From Anaerolineaceae bacterium (lineage in GTDB: Bacteria; Chloroflexota; Anaerolineae; Anaerolineales; Anaerolineaceae): DNA of 29,363 nt. Shown in pieces: positions 1 to 9,148 of the stretch. Every line of letters begins with the position of its first letter. Position 1 is the first letter of the stretch. Where the stretch lies: assembly GCA_028714615.1 (NCBI GenBank), contig JAQTMA010000004.1, forward strand, positions 11,173 to 40,535. Direction: 5' to 3'. Position numbers and translations under genes: made by a program. The notes under the pieces are model-generated. The model was not told where the DNA came from. It searched no databases and saw only the letters and a program-made list of their open reading frames with translations.

Positions 1-3000
1 AGTGAAGACCACTTGCCAGGTACGCTCCAGGCGCAGGTTCCAATTCTTCACCGAGGAGACCAGCCAGCCCAAGCCGGCTGCGGCCGAGATGGCCATGAGT
101 GTCCAGGCTTGCAGATAGAATTTGAAGACCGTGTTCATGCGATTGATATCGCCTTTAACCCGCACGAGTTCCACCATCAAGGTGATAGCCAGGGCGGTGC
201 CTACCATAAACAGCACAAAGCGTTTGGCATCCGGCTGCCCAGGACGGAATATGAGGATCAAAGCCCAGGCGGCCAGCGGCAACACTAACCAGGCAACGTG
301 AATCCCAATGATGACCAAGGCCGCCGCAATCATCACCAGTATAAAAAGCATGAATTCGATCAATCCCTCGTAAGGTCTGAGCAAGCGCAGGCTCCGGAGC
401 GGCGTCGAAGCCATCCAATCGCGCGTCTCCCAAAACATCCATGAGATGATGACAAAGAGGAACACGCCCCAATGGGTGAGATACGACCCCACCAGGGTGT
501 GGTTTCCTTTCCAGATTTCCAGGCTGTTATAAGCTTGCCCAAACCAGGAGTAGAACGGTTGGTAGATCACGCGAGATAACCCCACCAGAAGCGCTGCACC
601 CAGGAGGGCTGCCGCAGCACGCCACAGCCAGGTGGGGATGGCGAAGGGTTCATGCCAGTGCGGATGAGAATACCTGGCAATTACGTATACCAGTGCTACA
701 CCCCCGAAGGCCAGGTAGGTGTAATAGTCCCACGTATTCGTTGGATAGAGGGCGCCGATGGCTATGGCGCCGATTATGAAGCTCAATCCAAAACTTAGCC
801 AGCGATGGCCGCCATCCGGCTCACCCCAACGACACTGTGAAAGTACCGTGGAAAGCGCCCATCCCAAGACGAGCAAGGTCACGGGTAAGGCGAAGAGATG
901 CGCGTGGGGATCAGCATACAGGATGGTAAAGAAGGGAAACTCTGTGATTTCGCTGCCCGCTTCCGGAATGATTGCCCGGCTGGGTTTCCAATACCAATCG
1001 CCTGGATAATATGGCAGCGTACTGCCGGTCAGCAGGCGAGGGAGTCCCTGGATGGTATAGACCCAATGCTGGATGAAGGATGCGTGGAGCACTTGATCGG
1101 CGGAGGCGACCAGCATTTGTATGCCGTACCAGATCATGCGCACCGTACCGAGATTCCCCAGGATTAAGAAGCCAATCAAGGCTGCCAGGCCGATTTGGAA
1201 GGAACGCCATTCAAGTGGTTCCATCCAGCGCCGCCACCCGCGCGGACGCAGTTCGGGATCTTGGTCCTCCGCAAATGAGGCATCGCCTTTCCGGCCGCCC
1301 ATCAAGTTCCAGCCAAGTGAGAACGCGCCCAGGCCGAGCAGCATGAACCAGGTTGGTAGAATTAAGTTGTAGGCCACCGAAGGGATGATTCCGAGCCATT
1401 TGACCAACATGCCAGCGATGACAAAACCGTAGTAGTAATAATTGATGTAGCCGCCTGCAAACCATGGGTCATATGGCGGGAAGGTGGCGCTTTTCAGAAT
1501 CGCATTGAAAAAGGAGAAGTCCATCGGTTTTTCGCCGCCGAAGCTGGGATGCCACAGATCGGGATTGCCCAACCGGATAAGCAAGTCCAGCGCGAAGAGC
1601 AAAACAGCGATGATTTCGATGGCAAGAAAATACCCGCGTTTCTCGCTCCATTCGCGGCGCAAATCGCGGCGTTGCAGAAATGCCAGCAGCAAACCGGCCA
1701 GCGCAATCAGGCCGATCACAATTGTCAAGGACAGGCGGGTAACGATCAACCCTTGGGACCCGGCGGTCCACGTTATTAATGCGAATAGCAACAGGCCGGT
1801 CATGCGTGCTAACGGGTACCCACGGTCAGGTAAGCCAGGTAGAGCCAGGCGAACAATGGGATATACCAGCCAACCTAACAACCAGACCACCAGATACCAG
1901 ATCACCATCGCCCCGTAAGGAGAACTGTTGATGAGTGATATCCGCTTGAAAAGCACCGACCAGGATCCAGTAGCTTGATCCTGTACCCAACGCGCTGCAG
2001 GCAGCAGTAGGGTTTTCTCAGCCGGTGTACCCCGGATGACCTTCCCACTCGGCAAGATGTGCAGGACGTGCGTCAGGTCCACACCGGCTAAAGCCTGGGC
2101 CACATGTGCCTGGTTGTAATCCGCCTGTTTGCGGAATATGAATACCTTGGGATGATCGTAAACGGTGAAGGCTTCTTCAGCGAACTGGTCGTTGATCTGC
2201 ACTCCATCGATGTTGGGATTGGATTGGAAGACTTTTTCCAGTTTGAATCCCAACCCGCCCTGGAACTGGCCCGGCTGGGCAACGCTATAGCACCAGCCGA
2301 CCGATTTGCCCGGGGGACAACCGATTAAATCCCGGTAATACGCGGTGGTCAACGGGTAGCGCTGCGGCACCCGGGTAATCGAGCCCCACTGCCGGTTAGA
2401 AGTAATCACGATCGTATCCGCCCGGTCGAGGTTGGTCAGTAAGCGGGTGAGCTTATCCTGGCGGGGATCCGTGTACTCTCCCGGATCGTCCGGCCAATAA
2501 AGTTGGAGATTAATCGCACCAACCTGGTAAACATCGCCTGGTAAAACGTAACCGGGTAATGGTTGAGGGACATCGTCGTCCCAATCCGATTCTTTGGCAA
2601 CCTGGCTGCCATACAACGCCAGGGCTCCCTGCCCATCGGATAATGTAAAAGCCAGAGAGTAAAGGTTGCCTTTCACCAGATCAACCGGGCGGCTAAAGGT
2701 CAAGGTATAGCCGTGTCCTAGCTGCTCCAAAACATTCGAACCAGGAGAAAAATCAGCCGTGATCTGCCCAACAACCGGCTCACGGTTCGTCATGATGAGC
2801 GGAGTCAAGGTGGCTTGGAATGTTTTTTCGCCGGGAGTCCCTGATTGATCGATGATATGCGAGAAGAAGATGCGGTCCAGTCTGCCTGATTCCTGGGCAG
2901 TGAATGGGAGCGTGACGCCTCGCTCAGGAGCAATCGTCACAACCACCTGCCGGAGAGTTTGATAGTATGGCCCCCGCTCGGTTTGGATGGTCAAGGTCGG

Positions 3001-4842
3001 TACACCGCTGACTTGCAGGACAGTTCCCGGGTCCGGTGTATCCAGTTTCAGGTAATACGTTTTCGCTGCATCTACTGGAACAACCACGTCCAGACTGAGC
3101 ACCACCTGCTTATTGGCTGAATCGCTGCCCGGAGAAAAAGCATCAGTGTAGGTTGAGGTCGACAAGACCGTTGAAAAATCAACGGAATTTGCAAGGCTGA
3201 CGTCCAGAGTCTGGTTGCCGGAACCGGCCTGGGTCATAACGTGTTCAATCTGCACATCACTTAGCTCACCCGAAACCTCCGGTGTAAACGCCAATATGTA
3301 TGGTCGTTCTGCACTCAGTAGGGCGGGATCGTGATAGCCAAGTTGCTGGTTGAACGCGCCGGAGCTCGTTGAGATTGGCAGTTCCACCGGACCGGGGATA
3401 TTCTGGTAGAACCAGTAACTGGCATCGACACGGGTAAGCGGGCGGGTATAGATGCGGCTGAAGGCAAACGCCCAGGCAGCCGTCAGGATGAGCACTACCG
3501 TTGCAAGGACCAGGGCAACCCATTTGAACCAGGCGCTGGAAAACCGCAGCCGCCTAATGGAGAACCGCTTCCTGATCATACCCGCGTCCCACAAACGTAT
3601 GATCACCCAGGCAGCCATGATGGCCAGGGGAGGGTAGATCAGCAACTGGTAGCGCATAGCGCGGGTCAGTGAGACAGACTGCCACACAAAGTAGGCCCCT
3701 GTCCACACCCAGATCAGCCCGTGCTGGCGCCACTCGCCCTTGACCATGCGCCAGCCCATCCCCAGGAAACCTGCCCAAGCCAACAAGCCCAGCGGCCAGC
3801 CCAACCCCCAGGCAACCTGGTTCAACCAGGCAAACCAGATGGGACGATTGGTCCATTGCAGTGCGAAAGGCGCGTCAACGTCTCCGCTGGATTGAGCGCT
3901 TAACTCGCGAAGGTTCGCCAGCCACTTCGGATTCAAACGGACATCCAATATGCCCGGTCCGGCGAAGGCATAAGGTTGGAATATACGGAAAACCGTAAAG
4001 CTCACGACACCGGCCAACATCAGACAGGCAAACGCCGGCACGACCAGATTGCGCCATTCTCCACGCGGCTCGCGGGATAGGCGGATGGCCAGGGCGAGTG
4101 GCAGCACTGCCGCCAGGGTAGCCGCATTAATCTTGGAAGCCATTGCCAGGCCGAGGGCAATCCCAAACAGCGCAAACAATCCATAGGTCGCCAGCCCCGG
4201 ATACCAGCCTTGGGGTTCTACCTCGTCCGTTGCGTCGTCCTCATCCGGGCGACGCGGACCGATATGGTCCAACACCCGGACAGCAAAGTAGAATGCCAGG
4301 AAGGTGAAAAAATTACTGAAGGTATCGACGGTGAAGTAATGGGAAAGTTGAATTTGAAGAACAGCGAAAGCAGAGAAAGCCGCCGCCAATACCCCTACGC
4401 GCCGGTTGTAAAGCCGAGAGCCTATCAGGAATACCAGTAACACGGTGAAAACGTCGACCAGTGCTGACAACTGGCGCCCGACCAGGTTGACTTGATCAAA
4501 GCCCGTCATCCCAGTCCATTCAGCCACGTAGCGCACAAGAAACACCGGTAAGGTGCCATAGACGAAGAAACCGTAGCCTCGATTTTGCGGATTGAGTGAG
4601 GAATGAGCTGTATCGAAGTATTCAGACAGGTTGTGCACCGGCTGAATGGCCGTTTCAACCATCGTCAAAAAGCGTTCATCCGGATGCAGGTGTTTATTTT
4701 GATCCCAGTCAACCCCCACCAACCGCAGACTTGCACCGGCAAGCAAAACCAGCACCATCAACAGGTCAATGATCCAGGCGCGCAGACGGGCTTTACGCCG
4801 GGCAATATGAGCAGGGAGAACTTGCGGATCTTCTTCCATCAT
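1..4842 (-). CDS. Giant membrane protein, GT-C-like N-terminal half fused to Chlor_Arch_YYY (DUF2298) domain, 3' partial
   Basis: The frame is open from ATG at 4842 to the left edge, at least 1614 codons, with the stop outside the window. An in-frame TAA lies just upstream (about 4864-4866), so the start must be near 4842; ATG 4839 is equally possible and no clear ribosome site is visible. Residues 1-475 are helix-rich. They carry HLHPDERF (Asp55, Glu56) after the first membrane helix, like the acidic loop of GT-C/GT39 glycosyltransferases. Residues about 480-950 form a polar, beta-rich, probably extracytoplasmic block. Residues 955-1614 are again multi-helix and carry NYYYYGF (Tyr1135-1138, Gly1139), ADPHAHLF (Asp1311, His1313, His1315) and NTVFKFYLQAW near residue 1570. 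These are hallmarks of the YYY family (TIGR03662), known from Chloroflexi and some archaea and of unknown function. A role in surface glycosylation is inferred from the fusion and from the glycosyltransferase genes upstream. Confidence 0.88.
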   Translation of the reverse strand, partial: MMEEDPQVLPAHIARRKARLRAWIIDLLMVLVLLAGASLRLVGVDWDQNKHLHPDERFLTMVETAIQPVHNLSEYFDTAHSSLNPQNRGYGFFVYGTLPVFLVRYVAEWTGMTGFDQVNLVGRQLSALVDVFTVLLVFLIGSRLYNRRVGVLAAAFSAFAVLQIQLSHYFTVDTFSNFFTFLAFYFAVRVLDHIGPRRPDEDDATDEVEPQGWYPGLATYGLFALFGIALGLAMASKINAATLAAVLPLALAIRLSREPRGEWRNLVVPAFACLMLAGVVSFTVFRIFQPYAFAGPGILDVRLNPKWLANLRELSAQSSGDVDAPFALQWTNRPIWFAWLNQVAWGLGWPLGLLAWAGFLGMGWRMVKGEWRQHGLIWVWTGAYFVWQSVSLTRAMRYQLLIYPPLAIMAAWVIIRLWDAGMIRKRFSIRRLRFSSAWFKWVALVLATVVLILTAAWAFAFSRIYTRPLTRVDASYWFYQNIPGPVELPISTSSGAFNQQLGYHDPALLSAERPYILAFTPEVSGELSDVQIEHVMTQAGSGNQTLDVSLANSVDFSTVLSTSTYTDAFSPGSDSANKQVVLSLDVVVPVDAAKTYYLKLDTPDPGTVLQVSGVPTLTIQTERGPYYQTLRQVVVTIAPERGVTLPFTAQESGRLDRIFFSHIIDQSGTPGEKTFQATLTPLIMTNREPVVGQITADFSPGSNVLEQLGHGYTLTFSRPVDLVKGNLYSLAFTLSDGQGALALYGSQVAKESDWDDDVPQPLPGYVLPGDVYQVGAINLQLYWPDDPGEYTDPRQDKLTRLLTNLDRADTIVITSNRQWGSITRVPQRYPLTTAYYRDLIGCPPGKSVGWCYSVAQPGQFQGGLGFKLEKVFQSNPNIDGVQINDQFAEEAFTVYDHPKVFIFRKQADYNQAHVAQALAGVDLTHVLHILPSGKVIRGTPAEKTLLLPAARWVQDQATGSWSVLFKRISLINSSPYGAMVIWYLVVWLLGWLVYPIVRLALPGLPDRGYPLARMTGLLLFALITWTAGSQGLIVTRLSLTIVIGLIALAGLLLAFLQRRDLRREWSEKRGYFLAIEIIAVLLFALDLLIRLGNPDLWHPSFGGEKPMDFSFFNAILKSATFPPYDPWFAGGYINYYYYGFVIAGMLVKWLGIIPSVAYNLILPTWFMLLGLGAFSLGWNLMGGRKGDASFAEDQDPELRPRGWRRWMEPLEWRSFQIGLAALIGFLILGNLGTVRMIWYGIQMLVASADQVLHASFIQHWVYTIQGLPRLLTGSTLPYYPGDWYWKPSRAIIPEAGSEITEFPFFTILYADPHAHLFALPVTLLVLGWALSTVLSQCRWGEPDGGHRWLSFGLSFIIGAIAIGALYPTNTWDYYTYLAFGGVALVYVIARYSHPHWHEPFAIPTWLWRAAAALLGAALLVGLSRVIYQPFYSWFGQAYNSLEIWKGNHTLVGSYLTHWGVFLFVIISWMFWETRDWMASTPLRSLRLLRPYEGLIEFMLFILVMIAAALVIIGIHVAWLVLPLAAWALILIFRPGQPDAKRFVLFMVGTALAITLMVELVRVKGDINRMNTVFKFYLQAWTLMAISAAAGLGWLVSSVKNWNLRLERTWQVVFT

Positions 4843-4897
4843 CGAATCAGGGCAATCACAGATTTAATCCGAAATGCTAGCGATCTTGACCTCCACC

Positions 4898-7162
4898 CTA
4901 TTCCGGCGTCATGAACACCAGGAAATCTTTGCCAGCCACCTGGGAAGCATAGGTCCATGAAAGACCGTGTGGGTATGTCGATTGCAAGACCTGCAATCCA
5001 TCTTGATCTTGAGGGTTCACCAGGAAGAGTTTTACCCCTGGCGACAAACGTGTGGCGGGAATATTATCCCGGGAGATGGCCGTATCCCAGGCGGGATACC
5101 CGGCATTGATTCCAACCAGGCGGGTATCGACCCAGTAGGGGTAGGCCACTACCCACTCCCGATCCGGGCTACCGACCGACCTGGCAAAACCTTGCAGAAC
5201 CTGTCCCATTTCCGATGTATTCCAGGAGGCGCTGCGAAACTGCCGGTAATACTGATCGAAAACCAACTGGTAATTGTCTTGCATCGAGAAGACTACCAAC
5301 AAAGCCAGCACAGCAAAGGCAGTCACAGCTCCGCCCCGTCCCCCAAGCTTCTCCTTCAATCCAATAAACACCGCTTCCAGACCAAGTGCCACAACTATAA
5401 AGACCGGCACAAATGCGCCGGCAGTCCGGTTTAAAGAGGGATTCTCATTCGGGAAAGCCAAAGAGAGGATGGACGGGAGCATGAGGAGCGGAATCGAGAC
5501 AACCAGGAAGAGATCGCTCCAATTGCGCCGCTGCAAGTATCGCACTGCAACGAGAACGATCCCCAGAAAGAACAAGGCGGCTGTTACCGTATCCAGCGCA
5601 GGCCGGTTTGGAACGGAATGCACCCACACGTCGCCGTCCTGCCAGAAGAACAAGGTGAGCGCGTTCCAGAGATTACCCAGGAAAATGGGGATCACCGGAC
5701 CAGGCAAGGGCTGCTCCAGGGTCCCAACGCGGGTGAGGGTACGGTATGCAAACATCTGGGGGTTATCCACCGCGTAGCGTGCCAGGGGCAAGAATACAGC
5801 AAAAGAGACTACCGCCAGGATGAGGAGACCATAGACTGCCTCAAGCCGGGCTCCCTTCGATTGGCGATGCAGCAGATAGAGCAAGACCGCCGCTACGACA
5901 ACCAGGGGTGTGATCCGAAAGGAGGTGTACCCGTGTAACCCCAACCCAAGGAAAATGCCTGAGAGGATAAAATCATTCCGGCTCGACCGGCGCAAGCCAC
6001 GTAACAAGAAATAGAGGGTAGGCGCCACAAATGCCGGGAATAGCGTGAACCGCAGGGCAATGCGTGAAATTACATTCGGCCAATAAGCGATCCCGGCAAA
6101 GAAAAGAGCGAGCAAACCGACACGCTTATTGCCGAATTCCTTGCCGATCAGATAGATAAAAGGCAAGGTCATCAGGCCCATGAAAATCGTACCGATCTTC
6201 AGGCTCAGGAAGCTCACCCCCGTTTTGAACATCAAAATGACCGCCGCTGTCAGATAAAACTGGAAAAATTCCCGGCCGGTATTGCGAGGAAAATAAACCG
6301 CCGTCTTTCCGTTTAAAACATCATTTACATCCAGTAATTTTTCGGCATGATCGCTCACCATCTCGGGTGGAACCTGGTTGATCTGGTAGACCCGGAAGAA
6401 AATCACGATCAGAATCGCCGCGATCGCCAGGAACGTCCAGGGGGTAATGGTGATGTGCCAACGCCGGCTTGCCATGAAGCGGCGGGCTCGGACGCCCCAG
6501 GAATTTTCACCTGGAATCCAGAAAGCAGCAATGAATAAGGCGACGGTTGCCAGCCAGACGATGATGGTGAAGGGAGTGAACACACCGGAGGCAAATACAA
6601 TGAACGTGGCCGCCGCCATCACCAACCCGCCAACCAGAGGGGTCAGACGGACCCAGACGCTTCGTGTAGATCTCTCATCGGGAGGCAACGGGGCCAGTAC
6701 CCATTCGGAGGAAATCAAACCCCAGATTGCGAAACCGGCCGCCAGGAGATAAGCGATGACACCGGCCATAACCGAGCGAGACGGGGGATTGAGCCATATT
6801 TGAGCCGACAAGGCCAGGATGAGGGCGAGGGAGATGCGCCAGGGAAAAGTCCCCTGGGATAGACGAGGTAGTTCTTCCGGCGCTTCCTCCACCATAGATG
6901 CGGCCTGGGAGTCTCGCTCCAGAGTAGGCAGCCAATCCCCAGAGTCGCCCAGGAACTCACCGGGTTGGGTGCGGGAATCGATGCCCGTCCCACTTCCACC
7001 GGATAGAAATCCCCTACCCACGCCTGGGCGCGCATCCTCGGCTGGTTCGAGGAACTCGGAATCATCAGCCGGTGGGATGTGAAGGTTGGATGGCCGCCAA
7101 AAGGTTAATTTTGCTTTGACATAATCGAGAACGGTTGGTTCAGGCATAGACTTTCCACGCAT
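4898..7162 (-). CDS. GT39-like membrane glycosyltransferase (ArnT/PMT-type)
   Basis: The product is 754 residues. About 110 hydrophilic, acidic and glycine-rich residues come first, then roughly a dozen hydrophobic helices, and a polar C-terminal region from about residue 640 that is probably outside the membrane. After a long first block of helices comes MVSDHAEKLLDVNDVLNG (Asp271) and then FPRNTGREFFQFYLTA. This places an acidic residue in the first large outer loop, as in the dolichyl/polyprenyl-phosphate mannosyltransferase and ArnT families (GT39, GT83). Such enzymes move a sugar from a polyprenyl-phosphate carrier to lipid or protein on the outer face. ATG 7147 (MPEPTV) has GGA six bases upstream and may be the real start; ATG 7162 lies 12 bp after the methyltransferase stop and has no obvious ribosome site. 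The gene is 55 bp upstream of the YYY protein gene. Donor and acceptor are unknown. Confidence 0.85.
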   Translation of the reverse strand: MRGKSMPEPTVLDYVKAKLTFWRPSNLHIPPADDSEFLEPAEDARPGVGRGFLSGGSGTGIDSRTQPGEFLGDSGDWLPTLERDSQAASMVEEAPEELPRLSQGTFPWRISLALILALSAQIWLNPPSRSVMAGVIAYLLAAGFAIWGLISSEWVLAPLPPDERSTRSVWVRLTPLVGGLVMAAATFIVFASGVFTPFTIIVWLATVALFIAAFWIPGENSWGVRARRFMASRRWHITITPWTFLAIAAILIVIFFRVYQINQVPPEMVSDHAEKLLDVNDVLNGKTAVYFPRNTGREFFQFYLTAAVILMFKTGVSFLSLKIGTIFMGLMTLPFIYLIGKEFGNKRVGLLALFFAGIAYWPNVISRIALRFTLFPAFVAPTLYFLLRGLRRSSRNDFILSGIFLGLGLHGYTSFRITPLVVVAAVLLYLLHRQSKGARLEAVYGLLILAVVSFAVFLPLARYAVDNPQMFAYRTLTRVGTLEQPLPGPVIPIFLGNLWNALTLFFWQDGDVWVHSVPNRPALDTVTAALFFLGIVLVAVRYLQRRNWSDLFLVVSIPLLMLPSILSLAFPNENPSLNRTAGAFVPVFIVVALGLEAVFIGLKEKLGGRGGAVTAFAVLALLVVFSMQDNYQLVFDQYYRQFRSASWNTSEMGQVLQGFARSVGSPDREWVVAYPYWVDTRLVGINAGYPAWDTAISRDNIPATRLSPGVKLFLVNPQDQDGLQVLQSTYPHGLSWTYASQVAGKDFLVFMTPE

Positions 7163-7174
7163 AATGAACGGACG

Positions 7175-7975
7175 TTATTCCCCGATTTTATGGGTGATGT
7201 AGAACGAATAAACCCCTTCAGGCGACATAGGCTGCTGCATGTATTTCTTGGCCAGCGCGAATGGGAGGGCCAGATTTATGCGGCTCTTCGCCAGAATCCA
7301 GCGCCCAGTCAGCTTGCGGCTGACCAGGGCAGGCGTTCCAAACACATGCCCGGCTTCCATTACGTGCAAAGCTCTGGCATTGAAGTAATCCCAATGGTCA
7401 TCGATTTCAAAGCCTACCGAGTCCAGGCGCGCCTTCCACACTTCCGGAGAATCACAGTGGACGTGGCGGGAAATACGCTGGAAGAGACGAGTGTACCCTT
7501 CAGACGCGGCAGACAATCCGATTCGTTGAAATACCTGGGTACCCAGTAATAACTGCGGAAAGCGGTGGTTGGGCACGCAAAAAACAAAGCGGCCTCCGGG
7601 CTGAATAACGCGGAATACTTCTGTGAGGACACGATCTACATGCGGGATGTGTTCAAGCACCGAATTGCTGATGACGGTTGCAATACTGTGGTTGGCGAAA
7701 GGCATACGCCCCCCATCCGATTGGATCACCAGGTGATAAGCCTTGCGGGTGCGCGCTTCGCGCAATGGGGCGCTCCACGGATCGAGACCAATATCGATGG
7801 GTTGGCGAAAAGCTACCGAAGCGAAATGAGCATCACCGCAACCCAGGTCGAGGACAGGCGATGGCAGCGATAAGCCCTGGTAGAAACTGTCTTCACAGGC
7901 GCGCACCATTGCCCGAAAGTAAGGCAGATCGCGGACATGCCGCCAGATAATCTCGTCAGGCACTGTGTAGGTCAT
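7175..7975 (-). CDS. Class I SAM-dependent methyltransferase
   Basis: The product is 266 residues with a Methyltransf_11 fold. The SAM-binding glycine loop VLDLGCGDAH is at residues 41-50, the acidic end of strand 2 is in IGLDPW, motif II/III is in MPFANHSIATVISNSVLEHI, and IQPGGRFVFCVP follows. No membrane helix is evident. The start codon overlaps the stop of the upstream glycosyltransferase by four bases (ATGA, 7972-7975), which implies translational coupling. Sitting between GT4 and GT39 genes, it may methylate a sugar or lipid-linked intermediate, but small-molecule methyltransferases of this family cannot be assigned a substrate from sequence. Confidence 0.85.
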   Translation of the reverse strand: MTYTVPDEIIWRHVRDLPYFRAMVRACEDSFYQGLSLPSPVLDLGCGDAHFASVAFRQPIDIGLDPWSAPLREARTRKAYHLVIQSDGGRMPFANHSIATVISNSVLEHIPHVDRVLTEVFRVIQPGGRFVFCVPNHRFPQLLLGTQVFQRIGLSAASEGYTRLFQRISRHVHCDSPEVWKARLDSVGFEIDDHWDYFNARALHVMEAGHVFGTPALVSRKLTGRWILAKSRINLALPFALAKKYMQQPMSPEGVYSFYITHKIGE

Positions 7976-9126
7976 TTCTTGGCAATCAACTCCCGGAAGA
8001 GGTCTTCATATTCCTTCGCAATGGTGTCCGGTGCATACCGGCGAGCGATCATCTGGGCATTCCCGCGAAACTCATCACGCTGGTCGAGGATTTCGATTAA
8101 CGCTTTCTCTAAGGAGGCGGCGCTGCGCGGCGGGACGATGCGCCCCATCCCAGAAGAGAGCACGGGCTGGCGAACCCCGGGAATATCCGAGGCGACCACC
8201 GGCGTTCCGCAGGTCATCGCTTCTACCTGCACCATTCCGAAAGATTCGGTCCCATTGATCGAGGGTAACACGGTAACAGCACAAGTGCGGTAGAAGGCAG
8301 TCAGTTCGATCGGTGGGATGACACCCAAGAAGCTCCAATGACCTCCTAAGTCACGGATAAGGGGAGCCAGCATAGCAGCATACTGCTCTTCACCCAGCAC
8401 GTTTTGGTACTGTCCTACGAACAAAACACGCGCCGTCGGGTACCGCTTCAGCACTCCTGGCAAGGCCTCGATGAGGTATTCAACGCCTTTCTCTGTCGCG
8501 AGACGGGCAGCCATCCCGATGATGATTTGCCCATCCTCAATTTCATATTTGCAACGAAAATCGCGGAGATCTTGTGTGGTGATCAGCGGTAACGCGACGG
8601 GGGGCGGAATGATGCGCATCTTCCCCAGGAAACGCCGTAAAAAAGGAGAGTGCTCGGCATAATCGCGTGTATTGGTCACGATCATATCCGCTGCGTGAGC
8701 GGATACCTGGTTGACCAGGTGTGAGACCTGGTTAGCGATCCCGTGAACGAGTCCATTTGGAAGCAGAAGATCGCAATGGTAAGTCAATACAACCGGTTTC
8801 CCCATCAACCTGGCCAGTAAAGCAATCGGTCCCGCATCAAGCTGGGGAACATGCAGGTTGACAATGTCGGCCTGGCGCATCAAACGCCAGGCATGCCAGA
8901 GCATGGATGGCATAAGCACGCCTTTGCTCACCCGCATCCAAACGGAAGGGCGTACGATTTCGACCCCAGTGGAGCGATCGATGGGTGGCAATCTGGGATC
9001 GAAACGTGAAGTCAGGACCGTCACCTGGTGCCCGCGAGCCGCCAGGGCGCCGGCCAAGCGCTCGGTGTAGATGGTTAACCCAGAATAATGCGGGCGATAA
9101 TAGGTGAGGGCGATCAGAACACGCAT
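7972..9126 (-). CDS. GT4-family glycosyltransferase
   Basis: The product is 384 residues from ATG 9126, a cytoplasmic or membrane-associated GT-B enzyme that moves a sugar from a nucleotide donor with retention of configuration. The N-terminal Rossmann half begins MRVLIALTYYRPHYSGLTIYTERLA, the usual glycine-rich acceptor-side loop of the family. The donor half has GMAARLATEKGVEYLIEAL and the EX7E pair Glu294 and Glu302 in ESFGMVQVEAMTCGTPVVAS. A longer frame starts at 9210, but it would add 28 residues unlike the family and overlap the flippase gene; from 9126 there is a 22-bp gap. It resembles phosphatidylinositol or diacylglycerol glycosyltransferases of the PimB/WcaL type. The acceptor is unknown. 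Confidence 0.88.
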   Translation of the reverse strand: MRVLIALTYYRPHYSGLTIYTERLAGALAARGHQVTVLTSRFDPRLPPIDRSTGVEIVRPSVWMRVSKGVLMPSMLWHAWRLMRQADIVNLHVPQLDAGPIALLARLMGKPVVLTYHCDLLLPNGLVHGIANQVSHLVNQVSAHAADMIVTNTRDYAEHSPFLRRFLGKMRIIPPPVALPLITTQDLRDFRCKYEIEDGQIIIGMAARLATEKGVEYLIEALPGVLKRYPTARVLFVGQYQNVLGEEQYAAMLAPLIRDLGGHWSFLGVIPPIELTAFYRTCAVTVLPSINGTESFGMVQVEAMTCGTPVVASDIPGVRQPVLSSGMGRIVPPRSAASLEKALIEILDQRDEFRGNAQMIARRYAPDTIAKEYEDLFRELIAKK

Positions 9127-9148
9127 GCGAGCGATCCGAAAGGAGCTG

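Noticed and set aside
1..4842. Apparent absence of a complete gene over the first 4.8 kb, suggesting a non-coding or decayed region.
   Set aside because: One minus-strand frame is open without interruption from ATG 4842 to the edge and encodes recognisable motifs; it only lacks its stop codon inside the window.
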